In this document: positions 1 to 11,990 of the stretch, one piece after another
Position numbering within the stretch: position 1 is the first letter of the stretch
Layout of the letters: each line of letters begins with the position of its first letter
Assembly: GCF_040869045.1 (NCBI RefSeq)
Contig: NC_090319.1
Span: forward strand, 395,761,601-395,825,600
DNA from: Eurosta solidaginis
Lineage: Eukaryota > Arthropoda > Insecta > Diptera > Tephritidae
Direction: 5' to 3'
Length of the DNA: 64,000 bases
Position numbers and translations under genes: made by a program
The notes under the pieces: generated by a model
The model's database searches: none
The model's input: the letters and a program-made list of their open reading frames with translations, nothing else
What the model was told of the DNA's origin: nothing

Positions 1-343
1 GAAGATGGAACGATGTACTCGCTATTAACAAGGTTCAGTCACACCATTTCTTAAAAAGATGTAGTTGTAAGCTAACCCCAACTTGGTTAGCTTACCCACA
101 ATAATTGCTGCGTCGTCCTAAATTAGGTTAGGTTGCACGCACCTTGCTTGTAGCCCTTGCTTCGACAATAAGTATTTTCCTGTTGGCGTTGTTTTATTCC
201 TGCGCTCAACAAAGTATTATAAGAAAATATTATATCCCACTATAAGACGCAACTTTAGCATTTGAGCCACACTTTTGGGCAAGTTAAATAAAATAACTTC
301 CTTTTTATTTCGGACAAGTCCGTCCATCACAAGTGCAGATTTA

Positions 344-1087
344 GTTACGTTCCATTGAGACTAGAGCGAGATACGGATAGAAATTTGACATGCAAATGCA
401 ACAACAACGTTGTGATCCTCATATTTATCTGGTTCAATTTCTGATCCGTATAGCAGTTCTGTTCGTTTCGTTTTCTGTAGTAGATTTTTTGACAGCTAAC
501 CACTTTTGAGTTGGTAGCACTCATGGCTCAACTATATGGTTGGCTCATCTCTACAGCAACAACACACCTTTGTTTACATTGCCAAAATCAGCATGTAGGT
601 GTTAGACGAATGGAATGGAGTGAAAACATAAAACTTAGCAGCATTTGTATGTAGTAAGAAAATGTTGTAAATTCGTTGGTTTCATTTTAAGTTTGTCATC
701 TCCTTCTGACAATCCCTACTCCAGTGAAATGAAAAAAATAAAATCAGCTGGTGAGATGAGCGAACCATATAGTTGAGCCATTGTAGCCTGAACTAAATAT
801 GTGTACATTTGTGTATACATACAAGATTTCGCCATATTTAAAAGCAAAAACAATGACAGAGTAAACAACTTGAAGATGATGTAAGGAAAATAAATAGTTT
901 GCTTACGTGCAAAACTATTTAAATGTTAATAATTCTATCAGTATCTTAAAATTTTGTGTACGTTTCTACTTATTTTCAACAAAACAGATGTTTTTTATTA
1001 TGCTGCCAGCTCTCATAAAGTTGATCCAGATCGTTCCAATAAGATTTGAGCCAGAGCCAGAGCTCGATAAACCAATGGAACGGCCCT
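344..1087. mobile_element. non-autonomous DNA element inside the 3' LTR
   Basis: The other LTR supplies the empty site, so this 744-bp segment is an insertion. The putative duplication is TTTA. The motif CGTTCCATTG near the left end (348-357) recurs inverted near the right end (CAATGGAACG, about 1073-1082), a short and imperfect terminal inverted repeat. I see no coding capacity; the short reading frames in it are not supported. The superfamily is unclear. It holds a smaller inverted-repeat element at 523-781. Confidence 0.7.
523..781. mobile_element. MITE with 29-bp inverted repeats
   Basis: The left arm 523-551 begins ATGGCTCAACTATATGGTTG. The right arm 753-781 is its reverse complement with one mismatch in 29 positions. 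About 200 bp of non-coding sequence lies between. The whole sits inside the 344-1087 insert, making a third level of nesting. No clear target duplication could be fixed by eye. Confidence 0.75.
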
Positions 1088-1559
1088 TTTATTATATGTC
1101 ATATCTTTTCTGTCAGTGACGTGGGCCGCAGTTGCATTTGACATGCGCGTTGCTAACTGCCCGCGCCTGTCAAATGCAACTAAAGCTCTACGCACATAGC
1201 TTATGTTATATAAGGGAGATGAGGGTTTACTTTACCCTTACATCATCCTTCCTTTAAAAAGAAGAATATGGCAATTCGACCGATCACAATTGCCACATTC
1301 TTCTTTGACACTATATAAATTGGTTCGAATGAACAAAAATTAGGGTGTAATTGATTTATATTATAAAATATATATGAATATTTTAAAACTAGTTTTTATT
1401 TTTTTTTTTTTACATTTTACATCGATTATATGTTAATATCGAAGTTTAGATTTGTATTTTTCGTTCTGCCTTCTTGTCTGTTTGTAAAAAAAATTTGATG
1501 TACATATCAATATAATATTACTGAATATATTAATTTATTTTGTTTATTCTATTTTTATG

Positions 1560-2006
1560 TACAGTCTTTTCTTTTTTTTTGTCGTTTCATCAAAAATAGT
1601 AACATTAGGGTCGTTAATTTTAATTACAACAAAAGGACCCTGGTATATATTTTCATGTTTGTGGCGTGGTTCTTTTTGTACGAGAGCTTTATCGCCTATT
1701 TTAATAGCTAATGGTCGTGCCGTTCTATCATAAAACGTTTTGGTTTGTATTTTATTTTTAATTATTAAATTTTTGCCATTTCATGTGTTTTTTGCATTCT
1801 AAATTTAATCTCTTTAGCATAATTTTCGGCATTGTAAAGTGGATAAAATTTTTCTTTTCGTAATTCATGAGTCAAAGTTGCCTTTTTACCAAATACTAAC
1901 TCGAAGGGAGAAAATTTATTGTATAAAACTGTGCTAGTTGTTGTATTGTGTAGGAAAGTAAAGTATTTTAGATAAATATCCCAATCATAAAGAGTATTGT
2001 TTAAAT
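1560..2006 (-). pseudogene. integrase C-terminal part of the LTR element
   Basis: On the minus strand, downstream of the LINE insertion, this stretch continues the integrase reading: about 90 residues containing SPFELVFGKKATLTHELRKE and ending near KTHEMAKI. It rejoins the part at 7894-8552 once the LINE (2016-7884) and one copy of its target duplication are removed. The region 1243-1560 between here and the LTR is AT-rich, with no frame I can support. Confidence 0.75.
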
Positions 2007-2129
2007 ATACACGTAGGTTAGGTTAGGTTGGGTGGTAGCTTCCCCGATAGGGGAAGCTCACTTGGACAACATGACGGTTCGTTGTGATACCACATATAAT
2101 AAACTAAACTAACGGTGACGTAGATACAA

Positions 2130-5100
2130 CTACTTAGAGAATCGTTGGGTAGCAACGATAAAGTTCCGAATGATCCCGATATCAACCTTGGATAGCTCCT
2201 CGGGAGATCCAAGTGAGTCACGACCGAAATACTTTCGCCTAGTTCTGGCAAAAGCTGGGCAGTCAAGCATAAAGTGATTTGGTGATTCCACCTCATCATC
2301 CTCCATACAGCTGCAGCAGGATGGAGTTTCCAATATATTGAGACGTACCGCATGGATACCCATGGGACAGTGCCTTGTCAAAACCCCAATGACCATTGAT
2401 AGGTGAGCCTTAGTGAACCCAATTATTTCAGCAGACCTCCTGACATCCACTTTCGGCCAGAAAGATCTTGATATCCTGCAAGACGTAGTGTCCGCCCAAC
2501 GTTTGCTGAGCTGACTCGAGGCCCAGCTATGGAAGAGCAATCCACAGGTGGCTAGCGGAATCCCGAAATCCCTACAGCCATCTTCATCCGGTTCAGTTGT
2601 GCCGATTCGGGCTAAGAGATCCGCTTGACAGTTACCCGGAATATCACTATGGCCCGGGACCCAGATAATCTTAATTGTATAATAATTCGATGCAATCGCA
2701 AGTGAGGTCAGGCACTCCCAGACCACCCTCGATCGCACTGTAGTTGAGCTCAAGGCCTTTATAGCCGCTTGGCTATCAGAGTAGATGTTAAATTCCCTAA
2801 CCGTAGTAGCGCTGGATAGCATTTCATCCACCGCATCCTTGATCGCAGCAACTTCCGCTTGGAATACACTGCAGTGATCAGCCAACTTAAACTTGCGGCT
2901 TACATTTAGCTCTTGACAAAAGACCCACCCGCCAACCTTTCCGTCCAACTTCGACCCATCCGTGAACAAGTTAACCGGTCCCATGTCCCAGATAATTCCT
3001 CTTATCCACTCCTCCCTCGGGGGAATGACTGGGGTGAAGGTTGTATAGGGAGCGGCCACCGGCATGCAATAGTCCGTCCTGCCCGGGATAAAGTCGAAAC
3101 TAGTAAGAAGGCTAGAGTGTCCGAAATCAGAAAGCATATAACCCATATCACGAAGCCTGACCAACGACCGGGCCGCGGCTGCCTTTACCGCAATATCTAC
3201 TGGATGTATATACAGCATGACATTCAGTGCCAAGGTAGGTGTTGTTCTCATAGCGCCACTGATACCGATAAGCGCCGTCCGTTGCACAGACACTAACATT
3301 TTGGAGGTGCTCGCCGTGTCCAGTGCTTTCCACCAGACCAGCACCCCATAGAGCAGAATCGGTTTGACCACCATCTCATAAAGCCAGTGTACTACTCCTG
3401 GCGAGAGCCCCCATCTCCTTCCGATAGCCCCTCTGCAGCAGTACAAGGCAACCGCGGCCTTCCTGGCCCTATCTTCCACATTGGGCCTCCAGGACAGCTT
3501 GTCCAGAACAATTCCCAAATATTTAACCCTGTCAGTAAGTACCAACGGTACCCCTCCAATCGAAGGAGTTCTGAAGTCGGGTATCTTATATCTCCTTGTA
3601 AAAAGAACCAATTCTGTTTTTCCCGGGTTGACCGCCAATCCACATGATTCAGCCCACCTAGCCACAGTATCCAGGTAGCCCTGCAGAACATCGCGCAGGG
3701 TGCCCAGAAATTTGCCCCTGACTAGGATAGCGAGGTCATCTGCATAGGCAACCACCCGACAACCATTGGCTTCCAGCTCCACAAGAAGCTCGTTGACTAC
3801 CACAACCCAGAGCAGAGGAGATAGGACACCCCCTGTGGCGTGCCCCTGCACACCTTCCTCCTAATTATGGCCCCTCCCCACTCCGCTGCGACAATTCTGC
3901 CGCATAGAAGTTTGCTAATAAATTCAACCAGAGCCGCTTCGACTCCTAAACCCACCAGAGCTCTTCCGATTGCCCCCGGTAAGACATTGTTAAAAGCCCC
4001 CTCGATGTCTAGAAAGGCACCCAGAGCATACTCTTTATGTTCTAGAGGCCCCTCTATTTGCTTTACAATCGAATGGGGAGCCGTTTCCGTCGATCTGCCT
4101 TTGCAGTACGCATGCTGTGAAGCCGACAGTAACCCCCCAGGTATCCTTTCCCGTAGGTAGAGGTCAATCAGCCGCTCAAACGTCTTAAGAAGAAACGACG
4201 AGAGACCGATTGGCCTGAAATCCTTAGGTGACACATGAGAGCCCCTGCTGGCCTTTGGAATAAAGATGACCCTAACCGTGTGCCACGACTTAGGGATATA
4301 GTTAAGCCTGAGGCAGTTAGTGTAGATGATGGCCAACCAGCGGCAGGAAATCCCTAAAGACCTTTGAAGTTGCGCAGGAATGATGCCATCCGGGCCGGGT
4401 GACTTATAGGGCTTGAACGAATTTACAGCCCAGGATATTTGACTTTCCCGTAGTGGGATGGCAGGCATTTCTGCATGGCCAGCAACCGCCGACCACGCAA
4501 GCGAAGATCCCTGCGCAACTGGGACATCGGGAAAATGATTGTCCAGTAAAAGTCTCAGGGACTCCTCGCTACTTATCGACCAGTCCCCACCATCATCTCT
4601 CAGATACCCCCGAGGGGCGGGATTCCTAGAGAGTATTTTTCTAAGCCTCGCGGATTCATTGCAGCCCTCTACGTTTTCGCAGAAGCTTCGCCATGAATCT
4701 CGCTTGGCTATCCTTATTTCATATTTATAAATCCCCAGACTCACCTTATAGAGCTCCCAGTCCGAGGGTAGTTTACTCCTCCTGGCTCTGTTAAAGAGCC
4801 GCCTACTGGACGCTCTTAGGTCGTCAAGGGAATCAGACCACCAGGGCGGCTTGCCCTTCCCCCTGTAAGTTTCAGTGGGCAGGACTGTTGAAAGGCGCTA
4901 TTGCTTGCCAAGGTGAAGTTTTCCACCAGACCGTCTATTTCAGATTCGGACAGGTCCGAACCAACGATAGGTGCCTCAGGCAATAGCTCTCCCAACTTCC
5001 TACAATACAAGTCCCAGTTGGTACTTTTAGGGTTCCTAAAAGATATTTTACCGGGACGTTCTTCATTCACCGAGAACTGAATATATCGGTGATCAGAGAA

Positions 5101-5757
5101 AGAGTGCTCGTTGAGAACCCTCCAGCCAGATATCCGATCTTCCAGTTCTCTGCTAACCAGGGTGAGGTCCAGGACCTCCTCCCTTACCGCAGTAATAAAA
5201 GTCAGGTCATTCCCCCTATTACATATACAAAGTCCCTCATCTAAAATAAAAGTAAATAAAGACTCATCTCTGGTGTTCGTATCCGAGCTCCCCCATATGC
5301 TATGGTGTGCATTAGCATCGGCACCTATGATTACGCCAACACTTCTCCGCCTTGCTTCAGCGGTGATTTCGCCCAGTATCACAGGCGGTGGTCCCGTTAC
5401 GTCCCCATGGGGCATATACGCTGAGACCACCCACAATTCGTTACTGCCTCGCTCGAGGCAGACCGTGGTTACGTCAGCATTGCTGAAATTAGAGAGAATA
5501 AAAGCTTTAAATTCCTTTTTAATAAGCACACAGGATCTAGGCCTACCTGCCTCCCCATGCACCAAGGTGTTGTTTTTTCCCGTCCTTAATCCAGAAATTT
5601 TTCCGCCGTTACTACTCAGCCACGGCTCCTGGACACGGACTATATCCACTCCGCCTTTCTCAAGACAGAGCAACAAGTTTGCGGAAGCCGCCTTAGAATG
5701 CTGAAGATTGATTTGACGGATTTCCATCATCACCACCCTTCTTCTTCTGCACCCCAT
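2130..5757 (-). pseudogene. LINE copy 1 ORF2 (APE-RT-RNase H), frameshifted
   Basis: Three overlapping frames (5757-4816, 4744-3797 and 3851-2130) together match the intact 1251-codon ORF of the sister copy. The first break, near 4866-4872, is a lost base in the run corresponding to GTAAGTTTTC. The second, near 3830-3836, is a lost C in a C-run (five against six). A codon is also missing at the DKKLSW equivalent. Domains in order: endonuclease ([24 protein letters not shown]), reverse transcriptase ([19 protein letters not shown]), RNase H ([32 protein letters not shown]) and a Cys/His knuckle near the C terminus (CCSCMEDDE to HFMLDCPAF). Confidence 0.92.
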
Positions 5758-5781
5758 CCTTGGCGGCTTCGCCCTCGGAGA

Positions 5782-7331
5782 CTAGGAGATCCTTCTCCCC
5801 CCAAACAGACGACTTACACTGATGACGGATACCGCCATCGATGATTCGCCCTCGGAGGCTAGGAGCTCCTCCTCTGCCCTATCAGCCAGACGACTAGCAC
5901 TGATGACAGATCCCGATATTGACGGGACGTCAACAGTGCTTTCGCTGTCCAAATTAGCGGGGTCAGCATCCACAACCATGGGTACTGGCTCCCCTGCGGA
6001 CGCCTCCACCTCCCGAACAGTATCTGGGGGAGAGGAACCATCTCCCCTGGAATCGGCGTGGTAGATTTTGAGAACCACACGCTCGAGGCCATAGGAGATA
6101 ACCCCCCTCGTGTCAGAGAGAGGACCGGTGGACTCTGCGTTTAGCAGAATCAGCACTTGCCGACGTGGCCCAACAGCCTCCTCTACTCTGAGGACCCTCC
6201 AGTTATGCGTCGGAAGTTTCGGGTTGCAGTAACGCATTAATTCAAGTATTTTCTCCGGCTGAGATGGCCCGGCAGGCAGCCACACCCGAGCCCTCGGTCG
6301 AAGAGGGAGATCCCTCCGTTCCACGGCCTCGAGTCTGGCTCCCCTCCAGACCTCCCCAACCAAAGAAATTATTTTCTTAAAGATACCGGCCGACCGCTCG
6401 TCAGCACAAGTAATCAGTCTAAATCCATGACACCACGAGTATTCGAAGCATGGCCGCGTACCTGGGCTCTCCATAACAGCGGTCATATAGGCCGCTGATA
6501 TGGCGCTGGCGACCCATGGCCACTCCTCTCGGGAGACGGCACCATCCTCCCTACTCCTATCCAGGACCCGAGGGTGATGGAGCCCGCTCGTTTAGCGATT
6601 TCGCTAAACGAAATTGCGTCCCCACCTCCTGGGGCCCTTTTTGTCGTTGAGGCATTCCGCTCATCCGACCTTTGCCGCTTCATAGCCCCCAAACCCTGCT
6701 GCTCACCTGCATCGTTCGACCCCGGTGTGTGGTCGTCGCAAGCTACGACGCTCCTGGCCCACTCCAGCGTCCGGGAATGCTTCTCAGAAATCTGAGCTGC
6801 ATCCCTTCCGCCGTAGCGCTCCAGGATCTTCTCAGCTAGGCGCCGATCACCCAGAGCTTTCCTACGCGGAGCCGATCGCCTACCTTTCCCGGCAGGCTTC
6901 GACCCCAGGGCTGCCGTTGGGAAAGCTCCTCGCGACAGGACTTCCATACTAGTACTGGGCTGGTCCGTCGCATTCGCCGGACCTCTGCCTTTCCCTGTCA
7001 CAGCCCCATATGGGCCTGCATTTGGTGTCGGTTTCGACACCCCTCCACTACCCAAACTACCCGTACCTACGGGGTTTGAAACCAAACCCCTGCGCTGATC
7101 CGTCCGATCAGCCCTTTTAGCTTTCCCGGCTGGCAGCGACCTGCTTCGGAGCACTATCCGCACCTGTCGCGTCCCTCGCACCATGACGACCTTCGCCGTC
7201 ACTCCTACCCTCCTTTTTGTTCGTTTTTGTGTCCATTCTAAGAAGTCCCCCCTCAAGGCCGCTATCCGGAGCCGATTGTGTAGTCGCCCTTCAACGGTCC
7301 CGTGGTTATCTATGCTGCGCAGGGAGGCCAC
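5782..7331 (-). pseudogene. LINE copy 1 ORF1, DUF4780-like, frameshifted
   Basis: The reading starts [10 protein letters not shown] at 7331 and continues 282 codons to 6483. A second frame runs 6486-5782 (234 codons). The first half is basic and low in complexity. The second half (for example WCHGFRLITCADERSAGIFK and RARVWLPAGP) resembles the DUF4780 domain common in ORF1 of insect LOA/I-type LINEs. The two frames meet in an ATGA overlap. The likely cause is one frameshift near 6500-6550, because an alternative frame reads smoothly into the second half. The product would be the RNA-binding partner of ORF2. In the other LINE copy nearly all of this ORF is deleted. Confidence 0.7.
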
Positions 7332-7893
7332 GCGAGGGTTGACGCATTACCTTATGGGTAATGCGTTCAGAGCCAGACCGGACGCAAAGCGGGAAAATCT
7401 TCAACCGCACCTACACCACCAACTTAACGGCGACGGAGCCGGAACGTACCTTGAGGCCCGCCACGGTTTTAACGGGACGTGGGCAGGTGCAGCATTAACC
7501 TACCAGCCATTTCGATAGGGTTTCACCCCGACCTACTAAGGTAGCAGAATACTGCACCTACCAGCCCAAAGTCATCAATTCCTATCCATAGTCAAAATCA
7601 AGTCCCTAACAATCCAGTTCGTCACCGTTGAGTACCGATCTTGACCCTTAACAGGGTCCTCCCTCCCCTGAGCTCAGCACAATGACTCAGGGGTGCGGGT
7701 TTTATCGAGTTGTCCTCTCTAGATCCGCCATTATCAGTAGAAGCAGGGGCACCTCGTGCAGGACGTGACAACCAATCACGTGTGACAATTCGTCACTATG
7801 GCCGGTCTAAGACTGATACCAGTCCCTGATCCAAAGCCTGGAACCACGTATGATATATCCAAGCCAAGTATCTTAACCCCCAGTATGCACGTA

Positions 7894-8552
7894 AATACTC
7901 ATTAAAAACTCTATGATTACGTTTCGTGATGGTATGCAGTTGAAAAATTATGTTTAATATTTAAGAGTTTAGTTAATTCTTCAAATAATCCATTCTTAAA
8001 TTCTGTACTTAAATCTGATTTTATGGCGTTCATTACGCCGTAGGTTAAAATAAATGTTTCGAAAATGGCTGAAGCAATTGTTTTTGCTGATTTGTCTGGT
8101 ATAGCAACTGTTACCAGATATTTGGTCATGTCGCAAATCATGGTAACTGCGAACTTGTTACCGTGTTGGGATTCAGGGTGAGGTCCTATTGTATTTATAA
8201 CTAGTAGATCAAATGGTTTACAAGGAGTTGGTGTTAAAACGAGTTTTTCTTTCGTTTTAGGTTTAACCTTGTTTAAAAGACAATCATTACAACTTTTGAT
8301 ATATTTCGCTATATCACGAGTCATGTTCTTCCAATAAAATTTTGTTCGAAGTTTTGCGTAAAGCTTTTTCATTCCGCAATGTCCACCTGAAATTGGATCG
8401 TTATGGTAAATTTTCATTAGCTTTAATTTTGTATCCTCATCTGTCACTGTATCCACTGGATCTGTTAAAATAATTTCTAATGATTTTAAAATTTTATTTC
8501 CAATATCTTTGAAATTTTTAATGGTATAAAATATCATTTTTAGACCATTCAA
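7894..8552 (-). pseudogene. integrase N-terminal and core part of the LTR element
   Basis: The minus-strand frame 8552-7917 shows an HHCC zinc finger (HNDPISGGHCGMKKLY, then SCNDCLLNK) and the retroviral-type catalytic core. The second and third catalytic positions are readable (IKSDLSTEFKN). The first acidic position in the DxxGP region reads VINTIGP, with N where D is expected. After YHHET a short deletion removes the segment before RNHRVFNEYLR. The reading then runs into the LINE boundary and resumes at 2006. Confidence 0.85.
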
Positions 8553-8643
8553 TCTGCTTAATTTTGCGTTTGCCGGCTTCTGATTCGAGCCTCGAAAGTA
8601 ATTTATCTAAAGTCTTTATTTCGTTAACAAGCTCAAAACTAAG

Positions 8644-10215
8644 TTACTCGAGTTTTTTATGTTTAATATGCGCAAAAATTCTTAAACTTGTTGTTTTATT
8701 ATTTTTATCGTACGTAATTTCAGATCTTATCCGTGGAACTTTTTTTGAAAAATTAAATGAAAATTTTTCGTAACCGTGTATAGTAAGTTGTTTTTCGTCG
8801 TTTTTGTCAGTTTCCCTATGTAAATTTTTGTCGTTTGCCTGTTTTGTCATTGCCCTTGTCTGTACTGCTAAAATTTGTTCGTTGGCTTCTTTAATCTCAT
8901 CCATTGATGCGATAGTGCGTCAGCGCCAACGTTTGATTTACCCTTTATGTAAACTATAGTAAAGTTATATTCAGCTAGTTCCAGCCTTATTCTTGAAAGT
9001 TTTGAAGATGAGTCTTTCATATTGAAAAGGTATACTAGAGGTCTATGATCGGATTTTACAATAAAATGGGTGCCATAAACATATGGTCGAAATTGCTTGA
9101 TTGCAAAGTAAATAGCTAAAAGCTCTAATTCTATAATGGGTTTTTTCTGCTCTGCTTTATTAAATGCTGTAGAAGATTTAACAGGTTGGTAAATCACTAC
9201 CTTGCTGTTCTTGACTCAAAATAGCGCCACATCCAGTTGTTGAAGCATCCACGGTAATAATGAATTGTTTAGTAAAATCTGGATATTGAAGTAATTTTGG
9301 TGAAAGTAATGCTGCTTTCAAAGATAAAAATGCCCTTTCGCACTCAACATCCCAAACGAATTCAACTCTTTTCATACTTAATCGATTTAGAGGCGCTGCC
9401 AGAGACGCAAAATTTTGTATACACCTTCTGTAATAATTTGCAAATGCGACGAATCGTCGTACCGTGTCTTTGTCAGTCGGTTTTATATACTTTTTAATTG
9501 CGTTTATTTTGGAGTCGTCTGGCAACAAACCTTAGGCTGAACATTTGTGACATAAAAATGTGGCTTCTGGTCGTAAAAAGTTGCACTTATTTGGGTTAAG
9601 TTTGAGATTGAAAGACCTACAAGTATTGAAAACTTTTGAAAGATTTTTAACATGGTGTGCTGCACTACAACCGATGACGATAATATCGTCGACGTACAAA
9701 AATGCGACATTGGATGGTATACCCGAAAAAGATATTGTCATCATTCGTGAGAATGAATTTGGTGCTATATTTAAACCAAATGAAAGCACTTTCCATCTAA
9801 ATGCACCTCGGTCAGTGCTGAATGAAGTAATGTCACGTGAGTCAGGATGCAAGGGGATTTGATGAAATCCAGAAAAAAGATCTAATGTGGAAAAATATTT
9901 TGCCCTGCCAAGATTGTCTAAAATATCGTCAACTCTAGCTAGTGGAAATTTATCAGCAATGAGTTCCTTGTTTACTGCGAGAAAATCTACGCACATACGA
10001 TAAGCTTTTTGACCATTAGTGTCCTTCTTTGGGACTACAATCAAAGGACTATTGTAATTGGAGTAACTGGGTTCAATCAAATCGTTGTTTAACAATTTAT
10101 TTACTTGGCGATATATTTCTTCGCGTTGAGAGCATGATAATCGATAATTTTTAATATATACCGGTTCGTTGTCTGTCAATCTTAATTTTTGCTCGTAGAA
10201 GTTGTTTAAAGTCAT
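8644..10215 (-). pseudogene. pol: reverse transcriptase, RNase H and connection
   Basis: Reverse transcriptase lies at 10215-9532, with YFSTLDLFSGFHQIPLHP and FLYVDDIIVIG (YVDD catalytic site). The same domain continues in another frame at 9528-9178 (RRFVAFANYYRRCIQNFAS, FIITVDASTTGCGAILSQE). RNase H follows at 9197-8868 (KPIIELELLAIYFAIKQFRP, SDHRPLVYL, GKSNVGADALS). A spacer frame runs 8904-8644. Stops and frameshifts at about 9530, 9190 and 8890 separate the blocks. Order and motifs are typical of Ty3/gypsy pol. Confidence 0.9.
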
Positions 10216-11057
10216 TTTTTCCGTGTCAAGAGCGAAAATGTTGGCATAATCTATGCAAAGGTCAATTAATTTACTTGGACCATGTTGAGGTATTTGATTT
10301 TTTAAAATTGAAATAAGTTTTTTCGTACGTTTGTCTTCTGTTTCTGTTTTGTTAATTTTATAAACAGTATAATTTGAAAGTTTTTCTGTCCGAATACTTT
10401 TTCTTTTTACATACTTGACATCATCCGTGGTGTTTATGACTTTAATTATTGGGTTACTGGAATTAACAATGCATCTCGCTGTGAAAACGCCTTTTTCAAT
10501 TTCCTGCGAGTCCAGAAAAGTGGCTCGGGTGAATCTCCTAAATCAAAAAGTCTGAATAATTCGCATCTGGGAGGAATGATTCAACTGTTGCTTTCTGTTC
10601 CGTGCAGGATTGGTATCGCGACTCTTTCATTACCTACCCAAAAGGAGATACTATTTCTTTCATAATTAATAATGCATTTGTTAATTTTCAGGAAATCTTT
10701 ACCTAATATGCCATCGGATGGAATATTAAAGTCTTCATCTACTACATGTAAAGTATGTTTAAGAGAAAAGTTCGAAAAATTTAGACTTACGGTAATTTTA
10801 CCTAAAATCGAAACTGAATTTCAAGTGACACCGGTAATGTTGATTATGTCGTTTGTATTTAAGGAAATATTACTGTCTAAACGTGACATCTTTATTAAAG
10901 AAATGTCTGCTTGAGTGTCTACTAGGAAGGAACAAAATTTTTGTGACTCGTTAAGTTGTACTTCTATGAAATCTGAATAATTTAGGATTAAAAAATAGAT
11001 GCCTTTTGGTGAGGAAAATTCGCTTACTCGGTTAGTTCGTCCTCCCCCAGTGTTCAC
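10216..11057 (-). pseudogene. pol N-terminal part with aspartic protease
   Basis: At 11057-10821 a minus-strand frame contains FLVDTQADISLIK, the position of the retropepsin active site. It reads DTQ where most families have DTG. The frame starts in an ATGA overlap with the end of gag, a common gag-pol junction. From 10820 to 10216 the protease-RT linker is present but interrupted, so I cannot give a continuous reading. Confidence 0.7.
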
Positions 11058-11990
11058 TCCTGAGGGGCACTCGCGTTTAAAGCGCGAACGTTTGCATTTC
11101 TGCCTCTACCGTTGGATGATCTAGAATTGTTACCTCTATTGTTACTGCTATTTGAATTGGAATTTGTACGTATATTACTATTGTTGTTATTTTGGTATCT
11201 ATTTCTGTTATCATATCGATATATCTGATTATTTTTACCGTTATAGTCAATGTTGTATGCAAATGAACTATTGTTTCTGTAACCAGTATAGCCGCGGTTT
11301 GAGTAAAAGCCTCGGTAACTACCACGTGAATTTCTGAATGTAATGTTGCCACGCGATCGAAAAGCTAAAACCTGAGGCTCTGTTACTTCGTTGTTTTGTT
11401 CTACAATTAACTTCGCTACTACGTCTTTCGGATCAGTAAATGCCGTTGAGGCTAAAATGGTTTTGACTAAATTTGAATTTGCGTTTAAACGACACACGTT
11501 AACAGTTTGTTTGACTGCCATTTCATCAGCTTTCGCTTGAGTGATCCCTTCAATAATAAGAGACCGCTCAAGTGAGTCAGCTAAATCTTCAACTTTTTTT
11601 GCAAAATCTGTGTAATTGTTATTGTTAACGTGCAACACTGCAATTCTCCCTGCTACAACTTTCGAGTTGTCCGGTTTGATCCTACTACGTAGAGCTGTTT
11701 TAATTTCATTAACTGAATTTACTTGTCTGAATATTGATTCACGGGCTTTACCCTCAAGTTTTGATTTTAAGAACGCTATAAAAGTACCAGTTAAATCTGC
11801 AGTAGCGAATTGTTCAAGTAATTCAATTTTGTCTATAAAAGTTTCAAGTGCTGGGGATCACCACTGTAGTTTTCTCTAATAGAATTAGCACATGTGTTGA
11901 TGAAAATTTTCTTTTCCTAAAGTGTTTGCCATGATTTGATCGTTAGAATCTGAAGCTGGATTAGAAGGTGAGGCAACGCTTGTACTAATT
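11054..11990 (-). pseudogene. gag of the LTR element
   Basis: The frame 11638-11054 (194 codons) is the C-terminal part of Gag. A helical segment is followed by an Arg/Gly/Asn-rich tail (RGSYRGFYSNRGYTGYR, then poly-Asn) without a CCHC knuckle, as expected of the 412 group. Upstream, 11640-11870 continues the protein (ATADLTGTFIAFLKSKLEGK) but is frameshifted near 11850. Further 5' the coding is Ser/Asn/Asp-rich and uncertain. Confidence 0.75.

Larger units (their letters stand above)
66..1242 (-). repeat. 3' LTR split by a 744-bp insertion
   Basis: LTR sequence runs 66-343 and resumes at 1088 or 1092 to 1242; together it matches the 441-bp LTR at 13526-13966. The intervening 344-1087 is absent from the other LTR and is flanked by TTTA (340-343 and 1088-1091), which looks like a target duplication. 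Confidence 0.9.
2016..7884 (-). mobile_element. LINE copy 1, I/LOA-like, full length but frameshifted
   Basis: This non-LTR retrotransposon lies on the minus strand inside the gypsy integrase. A 9-bp duplication flanks it, ATACACGTA at 2007-2015 and ATGCACGTA at 7885-7893, with one mismatch. It has a 5' UTR (about 7332-7884), ORF1 (5782-7331), ORF2 (2130-5757) and a 3' end that finishes in CCTAA-type repeats rather than poly(A). ORF2 has APE endonuclease, reverse transcriptase and RNase H domains, an order known from the I and LOA groups. Frameshifts in ORF1 and ORF2 make it inactive. The sister copy at 21177-25579 gives the reference for those breaks. Confidence 0.93.

Noticed and set aside
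2016..2035. Interstitial telomere at the GGTTAGGTTAGG stretch
   Set aside because: It is only two to three units and forms the 3' tail of the LINE; the second copy has the same feature at another site.
2913..5704. Plus-strand frames opposite LINE copy 1, up to 197 codons
   Set aside because: They are mirror images of the ORF2 coding strand with no independent protein features.
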